A stretch of DNA of 50,562 nucleotides from Mucilaginibacter sp. (GCF_028287845.1 NZ_JAQBOW010000151.1:1-50562); one strand, 5' to 3'. Numbered from the stretch's first letter, positions 1 through 8,030 are shown. Numbers and translations: made by a program. Notes: generated by a model from the sequence alone, not told the origin.

Positions 1-1036
1 CTATCAGCGTATGCTCAACCTGATCTATAGATTCGTCAAGCGCGGTTTTTGTCCTGTAAAAGTTATTGTATTTAATAACTGCCGGGAAATCTTTTGATGC
101 TTTTTCCATCAGCTTATCCACCGCTATCTGTATCTCGTTAGCGTTTGATCCTGCTAATTGTATTACACCAATACCAATACCATCGTGCCCGTTTAAGTGG
201 GTTACGCTGGTGTATGAGTAGGCACCCAATTCAACACGTGCCACATCCTTTAAGTGCAGTACAGAACCATCCGCATTTGCACGTATGGCAATGTTTTCAT
301 ATTCTTCGGGCTTGGTAAGCTTGCCTTTGTATTTTATTACGTATTCAAATACTTCGGTACTGCGCTCGCCAAACTTACCGGGCGCTGCCTCTAAGTTCTT
401 ATCCTGTATGGCTGCCATAACTTCGGCAGGGGTAACTTTATAAGCTGCCATCTGGCCGGGGTTAAGCCATACCCGCATAGAGTAATCTTTAACGCCGCCA
501 AATATGGTTGCCGAGCCCACGCCCGGGATACGTTTCAATTCGGGAATAATATTGATCTGCGCGTAATTGGCAACAAATGCCTGGTCGTATTTTTTAGGGT
601 CCTCGGTATACATACCAATTGCGCCAATCAAGCTGTTTTGTTGTTTGGTAGTGGTTATACCCTGTTGTACCACTTCGGCAGGTAACTGACTGGTAGCTTG
701 TGCCACCCTGTTCTGCACGTTTACCGCGGCCTGATCCGGATTGGTACCTTGTTTAAAATAAACGGTGATAGCCAATGTACCGTCATTACTGGCGGTCGAG
801 CTCATATAGCTCATGTTTTCAACACCGTTGATGGATTCTTCTAATGAAGGGGCAACCGAACGTAAAACAGTTTCGGCATTTGCTCCCGGGTAAACAGCCG
901 CTACCAGCACCGCCGGCGGTGCAATATCCGGAAACTGTTGTAAGGGCAATTTGGTTAGCCCAAGTACGCCCAGTATCACCAGCAAAATGGAGATAACTGT
1001 GGCCAGTACAGGTTTTTTTATAAATATTTTGAACAT
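1..1036 (-). CDS. RND efflux pump inner-membrane transporter (HAE1/AcrB family), 5' part only
   Basis: The first 345 codons of an AcrB/MexB-type proton-driven multidrug exporter, running off the left edge of the window. The ATG at 1034-1036 gives MFKIFIKKPVLA, the usual short cytoplasmic start before TM1 (about residues 9-29). Then come LPLQQFPDIAPPAV, YPGANAETV, the SINGVENMSYMSS segment and the porter-domain stretch IPGVGSATIFGG, all familiar in HAE1 pumps. Full-length members have about 1,030-1,060 residues, so roughly a third is present. It follows the membrane-fusion lipoprotein at 1147-2328 on the same strand across a 110-bp gap and should pump from inner membrane or periplasm through that adaptor. 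An outer-membrane factor would be expected beyond the edge. The family is certain; the substrate cannot be read from sequence. Confidence 0.95.
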   Translation of the reverse strand, partial: MFKIFIKKPVLATVISILLVILGVLGLTKLPLQQFPDIAPPAVLVAAVYPGANAETVLRSVAPSLEESINGVENMSYMSSTASNDGTLAITVYFKQGTNPDQAAVNVQNRVAQATSQLPAEVVQQGITTTKQQNSLIGAIGMYTEDPKKYDQAFVANYAQINIIPELKRIPGVGSATIFGGVKDYSMRVWLNPGQMAAYKVTPAEVMAAIQDKNLEAAPGKFGERSTEVFEYVIKYKGKLTKPEEYENIAIRANADGSVLHLKDVARVELGAYSYTSVTHLNGHDGIGIGVIQLAGSNANEIQIAVDKLMEKASKDFPAVIKYNNFYRTKTALDESIDQVEHTLI

Positions 1037-1052
1037 GATCTTTTTGTTTTGT

Positions 1053-1080
1053 AGAATCAAGAGGCAAGATTCAAGAGACA
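1053..1080. repeat. Two-copy 14-bp tandem repeat in the efflux operon gap
   Basis: Two adjacent near-identical 14-mers (AGAATCAAGAGGCA and AGATTCAAGAGACA) lie between the fusion protein and pump genes, followed by a third partial unit (AGAC). Similar AGATTCAAGA-type junk repeats are common in this group of bacteria. No function is apparent. Confidence 0.55.
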
Positions 1081-1146
1081 AGACGAAAATCGGCTGTCGC
1101 TATACTATCTTAGTTCTTTACTCTTGTTTCCTGAATCTTAAATAAA

Positions 1147-2328
1147 TTAGTTTTTAGCAACCTTATCAGTTGCTTTTTGAGGGGTTATTTTAGCACCTTC
1201 CTGTAAGTGGTCTATACCGCTAAGTACTATCTGGTCGCCTGCTTTTACACCGTCTTTAACGATGTAATCTGTACCGTTTTTACCAACAATGGTAATAGGT
1301 AGCTTTTTCACTTTATTACTATCCGCAAGGGCGAAAACAAATACTTTATCCTGCATCTCGATAGTAGCCGATTCGGGTACCATTAAAGCGTCAGTATGTA
1401 CCAGGCTTAAACGTATTTTACCCGTATTGCCAGAACGCAATAGCCCTTGCGCATTAGGGAAACTGGCCCTAACCGTAATAGCGCCGGTATTTTTATCAAA
1501 CTGCCCGTCTATCATGTCTATCTTACCTTTAATAGCATATTCGCTGTTATCAGCTAATAATAGTGCTACTGATGGCAGGTGTTTCAGCTTATCGTTTAAC
1601 GTTTTACCGGTGTATTGCTCTTTAAAGCTCACAAAGTCTTTTTCGCCCAACGAGAAATAAACATGTACATCATGTACGTCTGATAGTTGGGTAAGGGCCT
1701 CAACATCCTGCGGCGACACCAGGCTGCCTTGTTTCTTTAACAGCCTACCTATATAGCCCCCAACCGGCGCTTTAATAAGAGTATAACCTAAGTTAATCTG
1801 CGCGGTTGATACATTTGCCTTTGCCGATTCAATATTAGCTTTGGCTATTTGATAAGTGGCCCTTGCTGTTTTAAGCTGATAATCAGAAACAACCTTGTTT
1901 TCTACAAGCGGGGTTAATTTGTCAATTTCCAATTGCGCGTTGCCCTGGGCCGCTTCGGCCGCGTGTAAACTGGCTAAAGCGTTGTTTAAAGCCGCGCGAT
2001 AAGGCTGATCGTTTATTTTAAATATGGGCTGGCCCGCGCTAACTAAAGCGCCTTCGTCAACAAATACTTTATCTAATGATCCGCTTACCTGCGGACGTAT
2101 CTCTACGTTAACAGTACCTTCTATTGATGCAGGATATTCCTGGAAAGTAGTTACCGATGCAGTATGTATGGCTGCTACCGGCAAGGTTGGCGGCGGCGGT
2201 GCCGTAACAGCAGCGGGACTTGATGAACAGCTATATAAAAAAAGCGAAAGTAATGCTAACGCGATGGCTATAATACTATTAATCTTTTTAACAGTATTGT
2301 ATGTGTAGGGTATTGTTGGAGTTTTCAT
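1147..2328 (-). CDS. RND efflux periplasmic adaptor (membrane fusion lipoprotein)
   Basis: A 393-residue HlyD/AcrA-type adaptor that links the inner-membrane pump to an outer-membrane channel. The N-terminus has a hydrophobic stretch ending in the lipobox LYSC (Cys about 34), predicting a lipoprotein anchored to the periplasmic face. The first lipoyl/barrel half (ASIEGTVNVEIRPQVSG, VDEGALVSAGQPIFKIND) is followed by an Ala-rich coiled-coil hairpin (about 110-175), the second half-motif (IKAPVGGYIGRL) and beta-barrel and membrane-proximal domains. Length and order fit the family. It precedes the pump gene in what is probably one operon. A TetR regulator lies upstream, with paired palindromes directly in front of this gene, so repression by that TetR is likely. 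Confidence 0.95.
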   Translation of the reverse strand: MKTPTIPYTYNTVKKINSIIAIALALLSLFLYSCSSSPAAVTAPPPPTLPVAAIHTASVTTFQEYPASIEGTVNVEIRPQVSGSLDKVFVDEGALVSAGQPIFKINDQPYRAALNNALASLHAAEAAQGNAQLEIDKLTPLVENKVVSDYQLKTARATYQIAKANIESAKANVSTAQINLGYTLIKAPVGGYIGRLLKKQGSLVSPQDVEALTQLSDVHDVHVYFSLGEKDFVSFKEQYTGKTLNDKLKHLPSVALLLADNSEYAIKGKIDMIDGQFDKNTGAITVRASFPNAQGLLRSGNTGKIRLSLVHTDALMVPESATIEMQDKVFVFALADSNKVKKLPITIVGKNGTDYIVKDGVKAGDQIVLSGIDHLQEGAKITPQKATDKVAKN

Positions 2329-2369
2329 AGTGGTTATTTTTATTTATTTATATTAAGAATTGAATTAAC

Positions 2370-2400
2370 TTAACAGTGTTAAATATTTTAACACTGTTAT
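2370..2400. promoter_or_regulatory. Double TetR operator in front of the efflux operon
   Basis: Two 13-bp copies of the palindrome TTAACAnTGTTAA (one degenerate at its outer base) lie back to back, forming a larger perfect inverted repeat. The arms are TAACAGTGTTAAA (2371-2383) and TTTAACACTGTTA (2387-2399) around TAT. The pair sits between tetR and the adaptor gene, and the same palindrome occurs upstream of tetR (3097-3111). This is the expected layout for a TetR repressor controlling both its own gene and the pump. Confidence 0.8.
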
Positions 2401-2416
2401 ATATGGTGTAAAAAAT

Positions 2417-3016
2417 TTAATCTTTTATTGATCTGATAATACCGCTTATAGCAAGCTTTAAAATTTCGCGGTTAGTTTCGTCTGTGTTTCCCCGTTTTAC
2501 CATGTTGATAGATATTAAACCATGTATTACAGACCAAAAAGTATAGTACTTGATACATACTTCGTCTTCGGTTGGTATATGGGGTGCCATTAAATCAACA
2601 ATCACATCCCAAATCAAATCGGCAGGGATCTCAGACTCTGGCAACTTTTTTGCCATTTCGCAACAGTTAACATCCACGCCAAACATTAGCTGGTATAATT
2701 CTTTTTCGGCGAAAGCAAAGTTCCAGTAAGCAAGCCACATGGCTTCCAGTTGTTTGGCCGGCAGACGGTGCTTATCTTTAGCAGCCTGCACGTCTTTAGC
2801 TAATATCAGAAATCCCTTACGGGTTAACTCTAATAGTATAGCTTCCTTGCTCGAGTAGTATTCGTAAATAATAGGCGCGGTATATTCTATCACGTCGGCT
2901 ATTTTACGCATACTTAAGGCATTCCATCCCTCCTGTTTTACAATTTGCAGGGATGCATCCAGGATGTTGATCCTGGTTTCTTCCTTTAAACGTAATATCC
3001 TGTCTTTACTTGCCAT
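2417..3016 (-). CDS. TetR/AcrR-family transcriptional repressor
   Basis: A 199-residue regulator of typical TetR length. Residues about 10-60 form the helix-turn-helix domain (ILDASLQIVKQEGWNALSMRKIADV, then YEYYSSKEAILLEL). The remaining helical part is the ligand-binding and dimerisation domain, with a cysteine pair near the middle (VNCCEM). It is transcribed toward the efflux genes, separated by 88 bp holding a double palindrome. A third copy of that palindrome lies about 80 bp upstream of its own start. The natural reading is an efflux-pump repressor released by a pump substrate. The effector is unknown. Confidence 0.93.
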   Translation of the reverse strand: MASKDRILRLKEETRINILDASLQIVKQEGWNALSMRKIADVIEYTAPIIYEYYSSKEAILLELTRKGFLILAKDVQAAKDKHRLPAKQLEAMWLAYWNFAFAEKELYQLMFGVDVNCCEMAKKLPESEIPADLIWDVIVDLMAPHIPTEDEVCIKYYTFWSVIHGLISINMVKRGNTDETNREILKLAISGIIRSIKD

Positions 3017-3048
3017 TTATTTTATGTTATTATAATCTAACAGCGCAG

Positions 3049-3056
3049 CAAAGGTA
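3049..3056 (-). promoter_or_regulatory. -7 promoter element of tetR
   Basis: The minus strand reads TACCTTTG, an exact match to the Bacteroidota -7 box TAnnTTTG. It lies 33 bp upstream of the tetR start and would give a leader of about 25 nt. No convincing -33 TTG was seen. Confidence 0.55.
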
Positions 3057-3096
3057 TAGCGGCTTTTGTATTTTATTGCCACGTTTTTGTCATTAA

Positions 3097-3111
3097 TTTA
3101 ACAGTGTTAAA
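3097..3111. promoter_or_regulatory. Single TetR operator upstream of tetR
   Basis: The 15-bp palindrome TTTAACAGTGTTAAA shares its core with both halves of the double site at 2370-2400. It lies upstream of the predicted tetR -7 box, which points to autoregulation. Confidence 0.7.
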
Positions 3112-3117
3112 TTTTTT

Positions 3118-3178
3118 AATGAGTGGTTTTTTTAATGAGTGAATGAGTGATTGAGTGAATGAATGAGTGAGTGATTGG
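3118..3178. repeat. Low-complexity GAGTGA/GAATGA repeat
   Basis: An irregular tandem run of (A/T)GAGTGA and GAATGA units lies in the gap between tetR and the ATPase gene. It looks like slippage-generated low-complexity sequence. The rest of the 3017-3396 gap holds the tetR promoter and operator and the dispersed repeat at 3259-3342; no gene is seen. Confidence 0.6.
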
Positions 3179-3258
3179 AAGTATACTTAAATGAATAAGT
3201 AAATTATTGCTAAAGCGACAGGCCTAATCTCTAACCACCAATCACTAATCTCTATAAT

Positions 3259-3342
3259 GGCGTTCCCTGCGGGCCGGGCTGTTCATTCATACGCACACAA
3301 GGCGTTAGGCGCTGGGCCGGTATCCATTGCCATCCCTAACGC
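3259..3342 (+). repeat. Dispersed intergenic repeat, copy 1 (inverted relative to 8476-8556)
   Basis: A GC-rich block that aligns over about 80 bp with the reverse complement of 8476-8556. Shared stretches include GGCCGGTATCC, CTAACGC and a GGCGTT..CCTGCGG start. The two copies face each other across the defence-like cassette and the MITE-like elements. Confidence 0.65.
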
Positions 3343-3396
3343 GGCATTGCGGATATGACACACGCGGCACGCGTCGACCAGCAGGTGCTTTGTTGT

Positions 3397-5397
3397 TTAA
3401 TGCAAATCGTAAGCGCGTTGATTATGCGTTAAAATAAACTCGTAAACTTTTTTTGTTAATTGCTGCGCTTTGGGTGAAAGGTCTGCCCAGGAATGCATAT
3501 GAGCGGTGGCTGCCCTTGCGAAATCAGCTTTATTGTATAATTTGGAAATGGCCTTTCCCTTTGGTTTTGTAAAGATTTTCTTTAATCCCTTTGGTAATAT
3601 TTCCTGTATAAATTCTGCGATCGGCCGTAGTTCATAATCTATCGTCTTAAAATCCGCAATGACCAACGGTTCATTACCGATCCGAAAATCCTGCAATGTT
3701 AGTTTCAGAATTTCAGGGGATAATAGATTTTCGATCTCTAAGGTATCGAGTTGGTAATAGCCAGCTTTAAGTTGCTTTTTCAGGCGCTGGTGCCGAGCGG
3801 TCTTATTTTTGTCGAGATCATGGATCAACAAAATCCGGTTGGAGATACTATGCGCACTAATCTTGGTATCCTGTGGCTCACCGGAAAAATCATAATGGAT
3901 GATGTTATTTCCACCAAATTCCAAAAACGCGAAGTGCAGGTCCTCTCGTAGCAAGCCGTTATTCAACTTGCCATCCGGCTGCTCCCGCTGGTAGATATCC
4001 AGGAATTTTTTGATATAGATCCGATCTGAAATACCTTCGACCCACAAGGTACAATTGGCTAATAATACGGATGAATTTCGGATGCCGAGATCATTGAGTA
4101 AAGATACATTTGGTGAAGATAGTAGTTCGATCTGAAAGGTGGCTCCGGGATTATCCTGTAACTTACGCAAAGTGTAAACCGAGATCTCATTCGGCAGGTC
4201 AATGATCGTATCCAGAAAATGATTAGAATGTGTGGCGATAAAAGCCCGGGTATTTATCATTTTGCTAAGCACTTCCACGAAAATACGCTGCATGCCTGGG
4301 TGCAGGTATAACTCCGGTTCTTCATAAAAAATAAAGTGGTTGTAATATTGATTGATATATAATGGAAAGGTAAGCAGGATTATGGCCTGGATCCCGTCAC
4401 CCAGTTCATAGATCGGAAATTCTTTTTCCTTCCCAATCTTGATATAAACGTCGTCCGCTTCGTCAATTGTCAGCGCATTGAGCTGTACGGATTGGCGGTT
4501 AAAGAAATTAGTACTCAGGAATTCTTCATATTCCACCAATTTTTGTCGTTCCTTTTCGGCGCTGTTGCGGAATTGACGGATTTGCTCGAACATGGATTCC
4601 CCGGTAAAAATATGCTGTGGATCCAGCAATACTGTCTCGGCACCGTGATCAATCGTCATAGTTTTCCGGTTGATTTGCAGGAAATAATCGAAAAAGGTGC
4701 GTGTCCTTAGCAATGGTTCCTGTATCGCCTGGTAATTCGCATAAGTTCCATAACGGGTCTGGAAAATATCCTCTTTTGGAGCCGTATTTTTGGTAAGCAT
4801 TTTACGCAGCGTACGGTAGGCCGGTACATAGGTACATTTAATGCCTTGCATATAAGGAAACAGCTTTTGCAAAACTACCATCAACTCATTAAAAAGGGCG
4901 CTGATCTGTTGTTTACGCCGTGTTTCGGCGGCGCCCTGGTTAGCCTTCTCAAAATCTTCCTTCAGGATTGCTTTTCCAATAGTTATCAGTTCGGCATAAA
5001 AATGATAAATGTCATATTCCACTAATTGCTCAGCCTTTAAACCTTTCAAATGCGATTCCAGGCGGTAGCGCAGTGAACCGTTAACTAGCGCTAAGATTTG
5101 CGTGATCCGGTCTTTGACCAGTACGAGCACCTGCGCCGGTTCGTAACTAACCAGCGCAGGACGCCCCTTTATCGAAAAATCATAAGGGACACCATAGGAT
5201 TGATCCGTAAATTGATACGCCTGGTACTTATTCATGTCCTTAAGAAGCTCACGGAGCAAGCGGCTCTTGCCGGAATTGTTGGCGCCGATAAAAAAATTGA
5301 TCTTACTGAAAGACCGAAGTTCTTTTAAAGCTTTCCCGTCCTCCAGGTAGGCTTCATAAAATTTATTATTTGTAGGTAAAGTTATTACAGCTGACAT
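3397..5397 (-). CDS. OLD-family-like ATP-dependent nuclease (AAA ATPase + TOPRIM)
   Basis: A 666-residue protein with an ABC/SMC-type ATPase split by a long insertion and followed by a TOPRIM-like nuclease. Walker A is GANNSGKS (38-45), a signature-like ELGDGIQAI sits at 331-339, Walker B is FIFYEEPEL (355-363), and the switch histidine is in ATHSNHFLD (388-396). The C-terminal part has the TOPRIM glutamate in VEGISD (453-458) and an acidic pair in HDLDKN (D527, D529). This order is that of OLD/GajA/PtuA-type nucleases, common in phage defence. It is the last gene of a three-gene minus-strand set, 53 bp after the HEPN gene. No UvrD-like helicase (GajB) or HNH partner (PtuB) is adjacent, so it is neither plain Gabija nor plain Septu. 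The family is secure; the role is inferred. Confidence 0.85.
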   Translation of the reverse strand: MSAVITLPTNNKFYEAYLEDGKALKELRSFSKINFFIGANNSGKSRLLRELLKDMNKYQAYQFTDQSYGVPYDFSIKGRPALVSYEPAQVLVLVKDRITQILALVNGSLRYRLESHLKGLKAEQLVEYDIYHFYAELITIGKAILKEDFEKANQGAAETRRKQQISALFNELMVVLQKLFPYMQGIKCTYVPAYRTLRKMLTKNTAPKEDIFQTRYGTYANYQAIQEPLLRTRTFFDYFLQINRKTMTIDHGAETVLLDPQHIFTGESMFEQIRQFRNSAEKERQKLVEYEEFLSTNFFNRQSVQLNALTIDEADDVYIKIGKEKEFPIYELGDGIQAIILLTFPLYINQYYNHFIFYEEPELYLHPGMQRIFVEVLSKMINTRAFIATHSNHFLDTIIDLPNEISVYTLRKLQDNPGATFQIELLSSPNVSLLNDLGIRNSSVLLANCTLWVEGISDRIYIKKFLDIYQREQPDGKLNNGLLREDLHFAFLEFGGNNIIHYDFSGEPQDTKISAHSISNRILLIHDLDKNKTARHQRLKKQLKAGYYQLDTLEIENLLSPEILKLTLQDFRIGNEPLVIADFKTIDYELRPIAEFIQEILPKGLKKIFTKPKGKAISKLYNKADFARAATAHMHSWADLSPKAQQLTKKVYEFILTHNQRAYDLH

Positions 5398-5450
5398 CTA
5401 TAAGAAAAAAATAAATATACATTTTTCTTTAGCGATCAACACCATACGGG

Positions 5451-6185
5451 TTAAGGTGTCCTGGATAATGAACCCGATATCTGGTCAAAGTCCGCTTTCA
5501 ACTGCATCAATAAGATCAATATGGTCTGTTTTAAAATACCCTGGTTCTTTTCAAAGAAATAGTTATAGGCGATGGTACCTTTTAGTTCCATATGGTAAAG
5601 TTCCTCGTCGTAGGGGTTTAACTGGTAGCTACTGAGCATCGCTAATGTTCCGTCCTGTAAATCTCCCCTATGTGCAACCCTATCCCTTAATGGCCTTATC
5701 TTTTGAAAAATCTCATCAAAGTAATCCAGGTACAAGGTGAGTTTCTGTGCCTGGACCTCCGGATGTTTCCTTACCTTTTTATCCAGTCCCGGTGATTGAG
5801 TATACCCCATCCGGTAAACGGTATTTAACAGGTTCAGGGTAATGTCTTTTAATTTTGGCAGGCGGAAGAAATAATTCTCCAGCATATATTTCAGGTAATC
5901 GCCGCGGTCGACCTGAGTTATTTTGAATGATTTGATTTTCGGGTGGGCGAAGTCGATCAATTTGATGGTCATATCAATATCCCAAAAGCTTTGTGATAAA
6001 TCAAACAACACGTCACCTACCGCTTTGATATATTGGGCGTATTCACTGGTCTTTTCGTGTTTATCCAGCAACATCATCGTCGTCAATTGTTGAACTTCCT
6101 GTCCCAACGGCGTGGAAAATAAAGATTGCGCGTTCCAGTCAAAATTGGCCCTGGTCTCTTCGTCAAGTTCTTCGTCTTCTTCCAT
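5451..6185 (-). CDS. HEPN-domain protein (Cthe_2314-like), putative toxin/RNase
   Basis: A 244-residue, largely helical protein with no signal peptide. The segment about 145-185 carries YLDYFDEIFQKIRPLRDRVAHRG. It contains R167-x4-H172, the catalytic Rx4-6H motif of HEPN RNases, in the helix context seen in Cthe_2314-type HEPN proteins found in defence loci. An acidic N-terminus (MEEDEELDEE) precedes it. It starts 17 bp after the stop of the membrane gene upstream and ends 53 bp before the ATPase gene, so co-transcription is very likely. Known HEPN proteins in such settings often cut RNA on infection; whether this one is catalytic or structural cannot be told from sequence. The domain call rests on the motif and helix pattern only. 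Confidence 0.6.
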   Translation of the reverse strand: MEEDEELDEETRANFDWNAQSLFSTPLGQEVQQLTTMMLLDKHEKTSEYAQYIKAVGDVLFDLSQSFWDIDMTIKLIDFAHPKIKSFKITQVDRGDYLKYMLENYFFRLPKLKDITLNLLNTVYRMGYTQSPGLDKKVRKHPEVQAQKLTLYLDYFDEIFQKIRPLRDRVAHRGDLQDGTLAMLSSYQLNPYDEELYHMELKGTIAYNYFFEKNQGILKQTILILLMQLKADFDQISGSLSRTP

Positions 6186-6202
6186 TAAGTTACCGACTAT
6201 AA

Positions 6203-7210
6203 TTAATTTTTAGTTTCGTCCAGGGTACTAGCCAACGGAACTGAAAAATAGTTGAGAATTTCTTCCAATTCCAGAGTCTTGTCCTTTACTTTTTCCATAT
6301 AATGCATTCGGATATTGTGCTCGCCACCTGTACCTACCCGTAACCTTAAATTATCAAAAGAATTGATCAAGCTCTGCTCCTGTTCTATATAAGTCCGCCA
6401 ACCGGTCTGTGAGCTGGCCAACAAGGCTTGTTGCTCGGGTGATAACTTGTTATAAAGCGCATTGTAGATATTTATTAATTCCGTTTCCCAAAGTGCAAGG
6501 TGCTCGCCAATGCATTGCTTACGTTCGAAGTTGGTGTTTCCGCCGCAATTTTCAAACGATGCATCGATCCAATGAGGCAGTTCATCGGACCTTCCGACGG
6601 AAAACCTACCGCCACGTAATTCCAGTTTGGCATCCAACCCGGCCAGTATCTGGGGGCCGGTTTCCATGATCCAATCCACGTTCCTGGGATCATAGGCTAT
6701 TCCGTGCGCGGCATGATTCAAGGTATCCAGCATCCGTCTGAAAACAGCACGTTCCTCCGCAGATAAGACTTGTTTTTCGCCTAATTGCTCAATCATCCGA
6801 TGATTTCCCAATTGAATTTTTAGATCATATTTTTCAGCCAATTTACGCAACCGCTTTTCCACTTCGATCCTTAAACCGACTAACGCCAGTTCCTGGTTGA
6901 TTGGCGCAATTTCAACAAAAGCATACTTTTCCCGTTGGAGAATTGGTTGCCTGTCTTCCGGTTCTTGCTGGATAATACCTGCCTTTTTAGCTGCGATAGT
7001 GACTTGTTCCAATTCCTGGAACTCCATTTTAATTCCTCCTGGTAATTCTACTGATTTGAACAAAGGGGCTAACCAAGGTACAACCGATACGATAATGAGA
7101 GTCACGGTTATCGCGTCGATCTTTAATACGGGAAACAGAATGTGGGTAAATACAGCTATCAGCGCAAATAGCGTGACCAGGATCTGGATGCGCTGCCGGT
7201 TAAGTTTCAT
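6203..7210 (-). CDS. Two-TM membrane protein with HEPN-like helical domain and C-terminal LprI-like domain
   Basis: Start chosen at the ATG at 7208-7210 (MKLNRQRIQI, 335 residues). A longer frame from 7303 exists, but its extra 31 residues run toward the repeat region and lack an obvious function. Residues 9-29 and 33-52 are hydrophobic and form two TM helices. Residues about 100-200 are helical with LNHAAHG (N165, H169), like N-x3-H motifs of DUF4145/HEPN-type folds. Residues about 212-285 match the lysozyme-inhibitor LprI/DUF1311 pattern: paired cysteines C222 and C233, then ELINIYNALYNKL, LLASSQTGWRTYIEQEQ. It is first in the cassette. A membrane sensor or effector anchoring the HEPN and ATPase partners is a reasonable inference. 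With two N-terminal TMs the C-terminal part may be cytoplasmic, which would be odd for an LprI domain. Confidence 0.6.
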   Translation of the reverse strand: MKLNRQRIQILVTLFALIAVFTHILFPVLKIDAITVTLIIVSVVPWLAPLFKSVELPGGIKMEFQELEQVTIAAKKAGIIQQEPEDRQPILQREKYAFVEIAPINQELALVGLRIEVEKRLRKLAEKYDLKIQLGNHRMIEQLGEKQVLSAEERAVFRRMLDTLNHAAHGIAYDPRNVDWIMETGPQILAGLDAKLELRGGRFSVGRSDELPHWIDASFENCGGNTNFERKQCIGEHLALWETELINIYNALYNKLSPEQQALLASSQTGWRTYIEQEQSLINSFDNLRLRVGTGGEHNIRMHYMEKVKDKTLELEEILNYFSVPLASTLDETKN

Positions 7211-7331
7211 AGGTGGTGTCGTTTTAGGTGTTCCGAAAATACAAATAAATATCAGGCTGATTGTCGTGGATGTGGAAAATAATCCTTTTGGGCGGGCGCG
7301 CAATCAAATCCAGGATCTTGGCAGCAAGCTA

Positions 7332-7582
7332 TCAGACGAAAAGCTTCGGGCGAAAACAGGTAAAACAAGTTGGACTGTGCGGCAGCAAGGGCATTGGTAA
7401 TTTTGCCTGAAGCGGTGGCCCTGCGCGACAACAGGCGGCAAAAGGACCGGGCCCTAGATTTTACCTGTTTTGCAGCGCAAAGGCCCAGTGCGGCAAGAAG
7501 CCTATCGTCTGACTTGAGTTTTTGTTACTTTTTGATCAAGCAAAAAGTAATGGGCCTTAGCGGCCAAGAGCGTCACCATGCG
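7332..7582. repeat. MITE-like repeat element, copy 1
   Basis: About 250 bp that recur at 8031-8282 with high identity. The first 181 bp (7332-7512) are bounded by imperfect inverted ends: TCAGACGAAAAGCTTC at the left, and the reverse complement of TCAGACGATAGGCTTC at the right. Inner segments (AAAACAGGTAAAA and TTTTACCTGTTTT) are also inverted, so the whole can fold back. A hairpin (7524-7551) and a common tail ending GAGCGTCACC follow. No transposase is encoded. Apparent reading frames in both copies are by-products of the shared DNA. Confidence 0.75.
7524..7551. other. Hairpin with ATCAAG loop (copy-1 version)
   Basis: GTTACTTTTTG pairs with CAAAAAGTAAT around the loop ATCAAG (the outermost pair is G-T). 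The counterpart in copy 2 has a different stem sequence with pairing kept. Confidence 0.65.
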
Positions 7583-7680
7583 TTCTAACTCGCATTATAA
7601 ATGCAAACCCATGTTAAGCACTCATTGCAAACGAGCGCAAGTGATAATGATACCCGCTCAGCGTTAGCTTAGCAAGCTCT

Positions 7681-7790
7681 GCAAGTTTATTCAGTAAACT
7701 GGCTGTATGCATGGGTGCCGCGGGAAGGGCATTGGTAATTTTGCCTGAAGCGGTGCAAGTTCATTCAGTAAACTGGCTGTATGCATGGGT
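7681..7790. repeat. 36-bp direct repeat flanking a fragment of the MITE-like element
   Basis: Bases 7681-7716 and 7755-7790 are nearly identical 36-mers (one mismatch). Between them lies a piece (7725-7755) identical to 7387-7417 inside repeat copy 1. This looks like a small insertion or rearrangement scar. Confidence 0.65.
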
Positions 7791-7823
7791 TGAGCATCCA
7801 CCGCTCATGGCCGCGGAGGCCTA

Positions 7824-7850
7824 GTTCTTTTTCCTTAGATGAAAAAGAAC
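7824..7850. other. Perfect 10-bp hairpin between the repeat copies
   Basis: GTTCTTTTTC (7824-7833) and GAAAAAGAAC (7841-7850) form a perfect stem around a 7-nt loop, CTTAGAT. It resembles the hairpins at 7524 and 8224 in shape and context, each followed within about 20 bp by a GAGCG- or GCGTAGCG-like tail. Confidence 0.6.
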
Positions 7851-8030
7851 CAAAAACTGAGCGTAGCGACCTCATGAATACCCATAAAAAACAAACAATA
7901 GATGAATAAATCAAGTCAGCCCGATCGCTGCCACTACGCTAGGCCAGACTCCCGGCCGCGCGTGCTGACGGGCCTTTACCCGCTTTACATTTTTCATTAA
8001 TATGAAGATTGTAGTCTTGTACCAAAAGCG

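Noticed and set aside
3118..3178. GAGTGA repeat as a CRISPR or regulatory array
   Set aside because: Units are 6-7 bp, irregular, without spacers or cas genes. It looks like simple sequence.
3397..7210. Classifying the cassette as Gabija or Septu
   Set aside because: No GajB-type UvrD helicase or PtuB-type HNH protein is adjacent. Neighbours carry HEPN and LprI-like features instead.
7211..7303. Longer N-terminus for the LprI-domain membrane protein
   Set aside because: The extra 31 residues would precede the TM start MKLNRQRIQI without a clear role and extend toward the repeat region. Kept as a possibility only.
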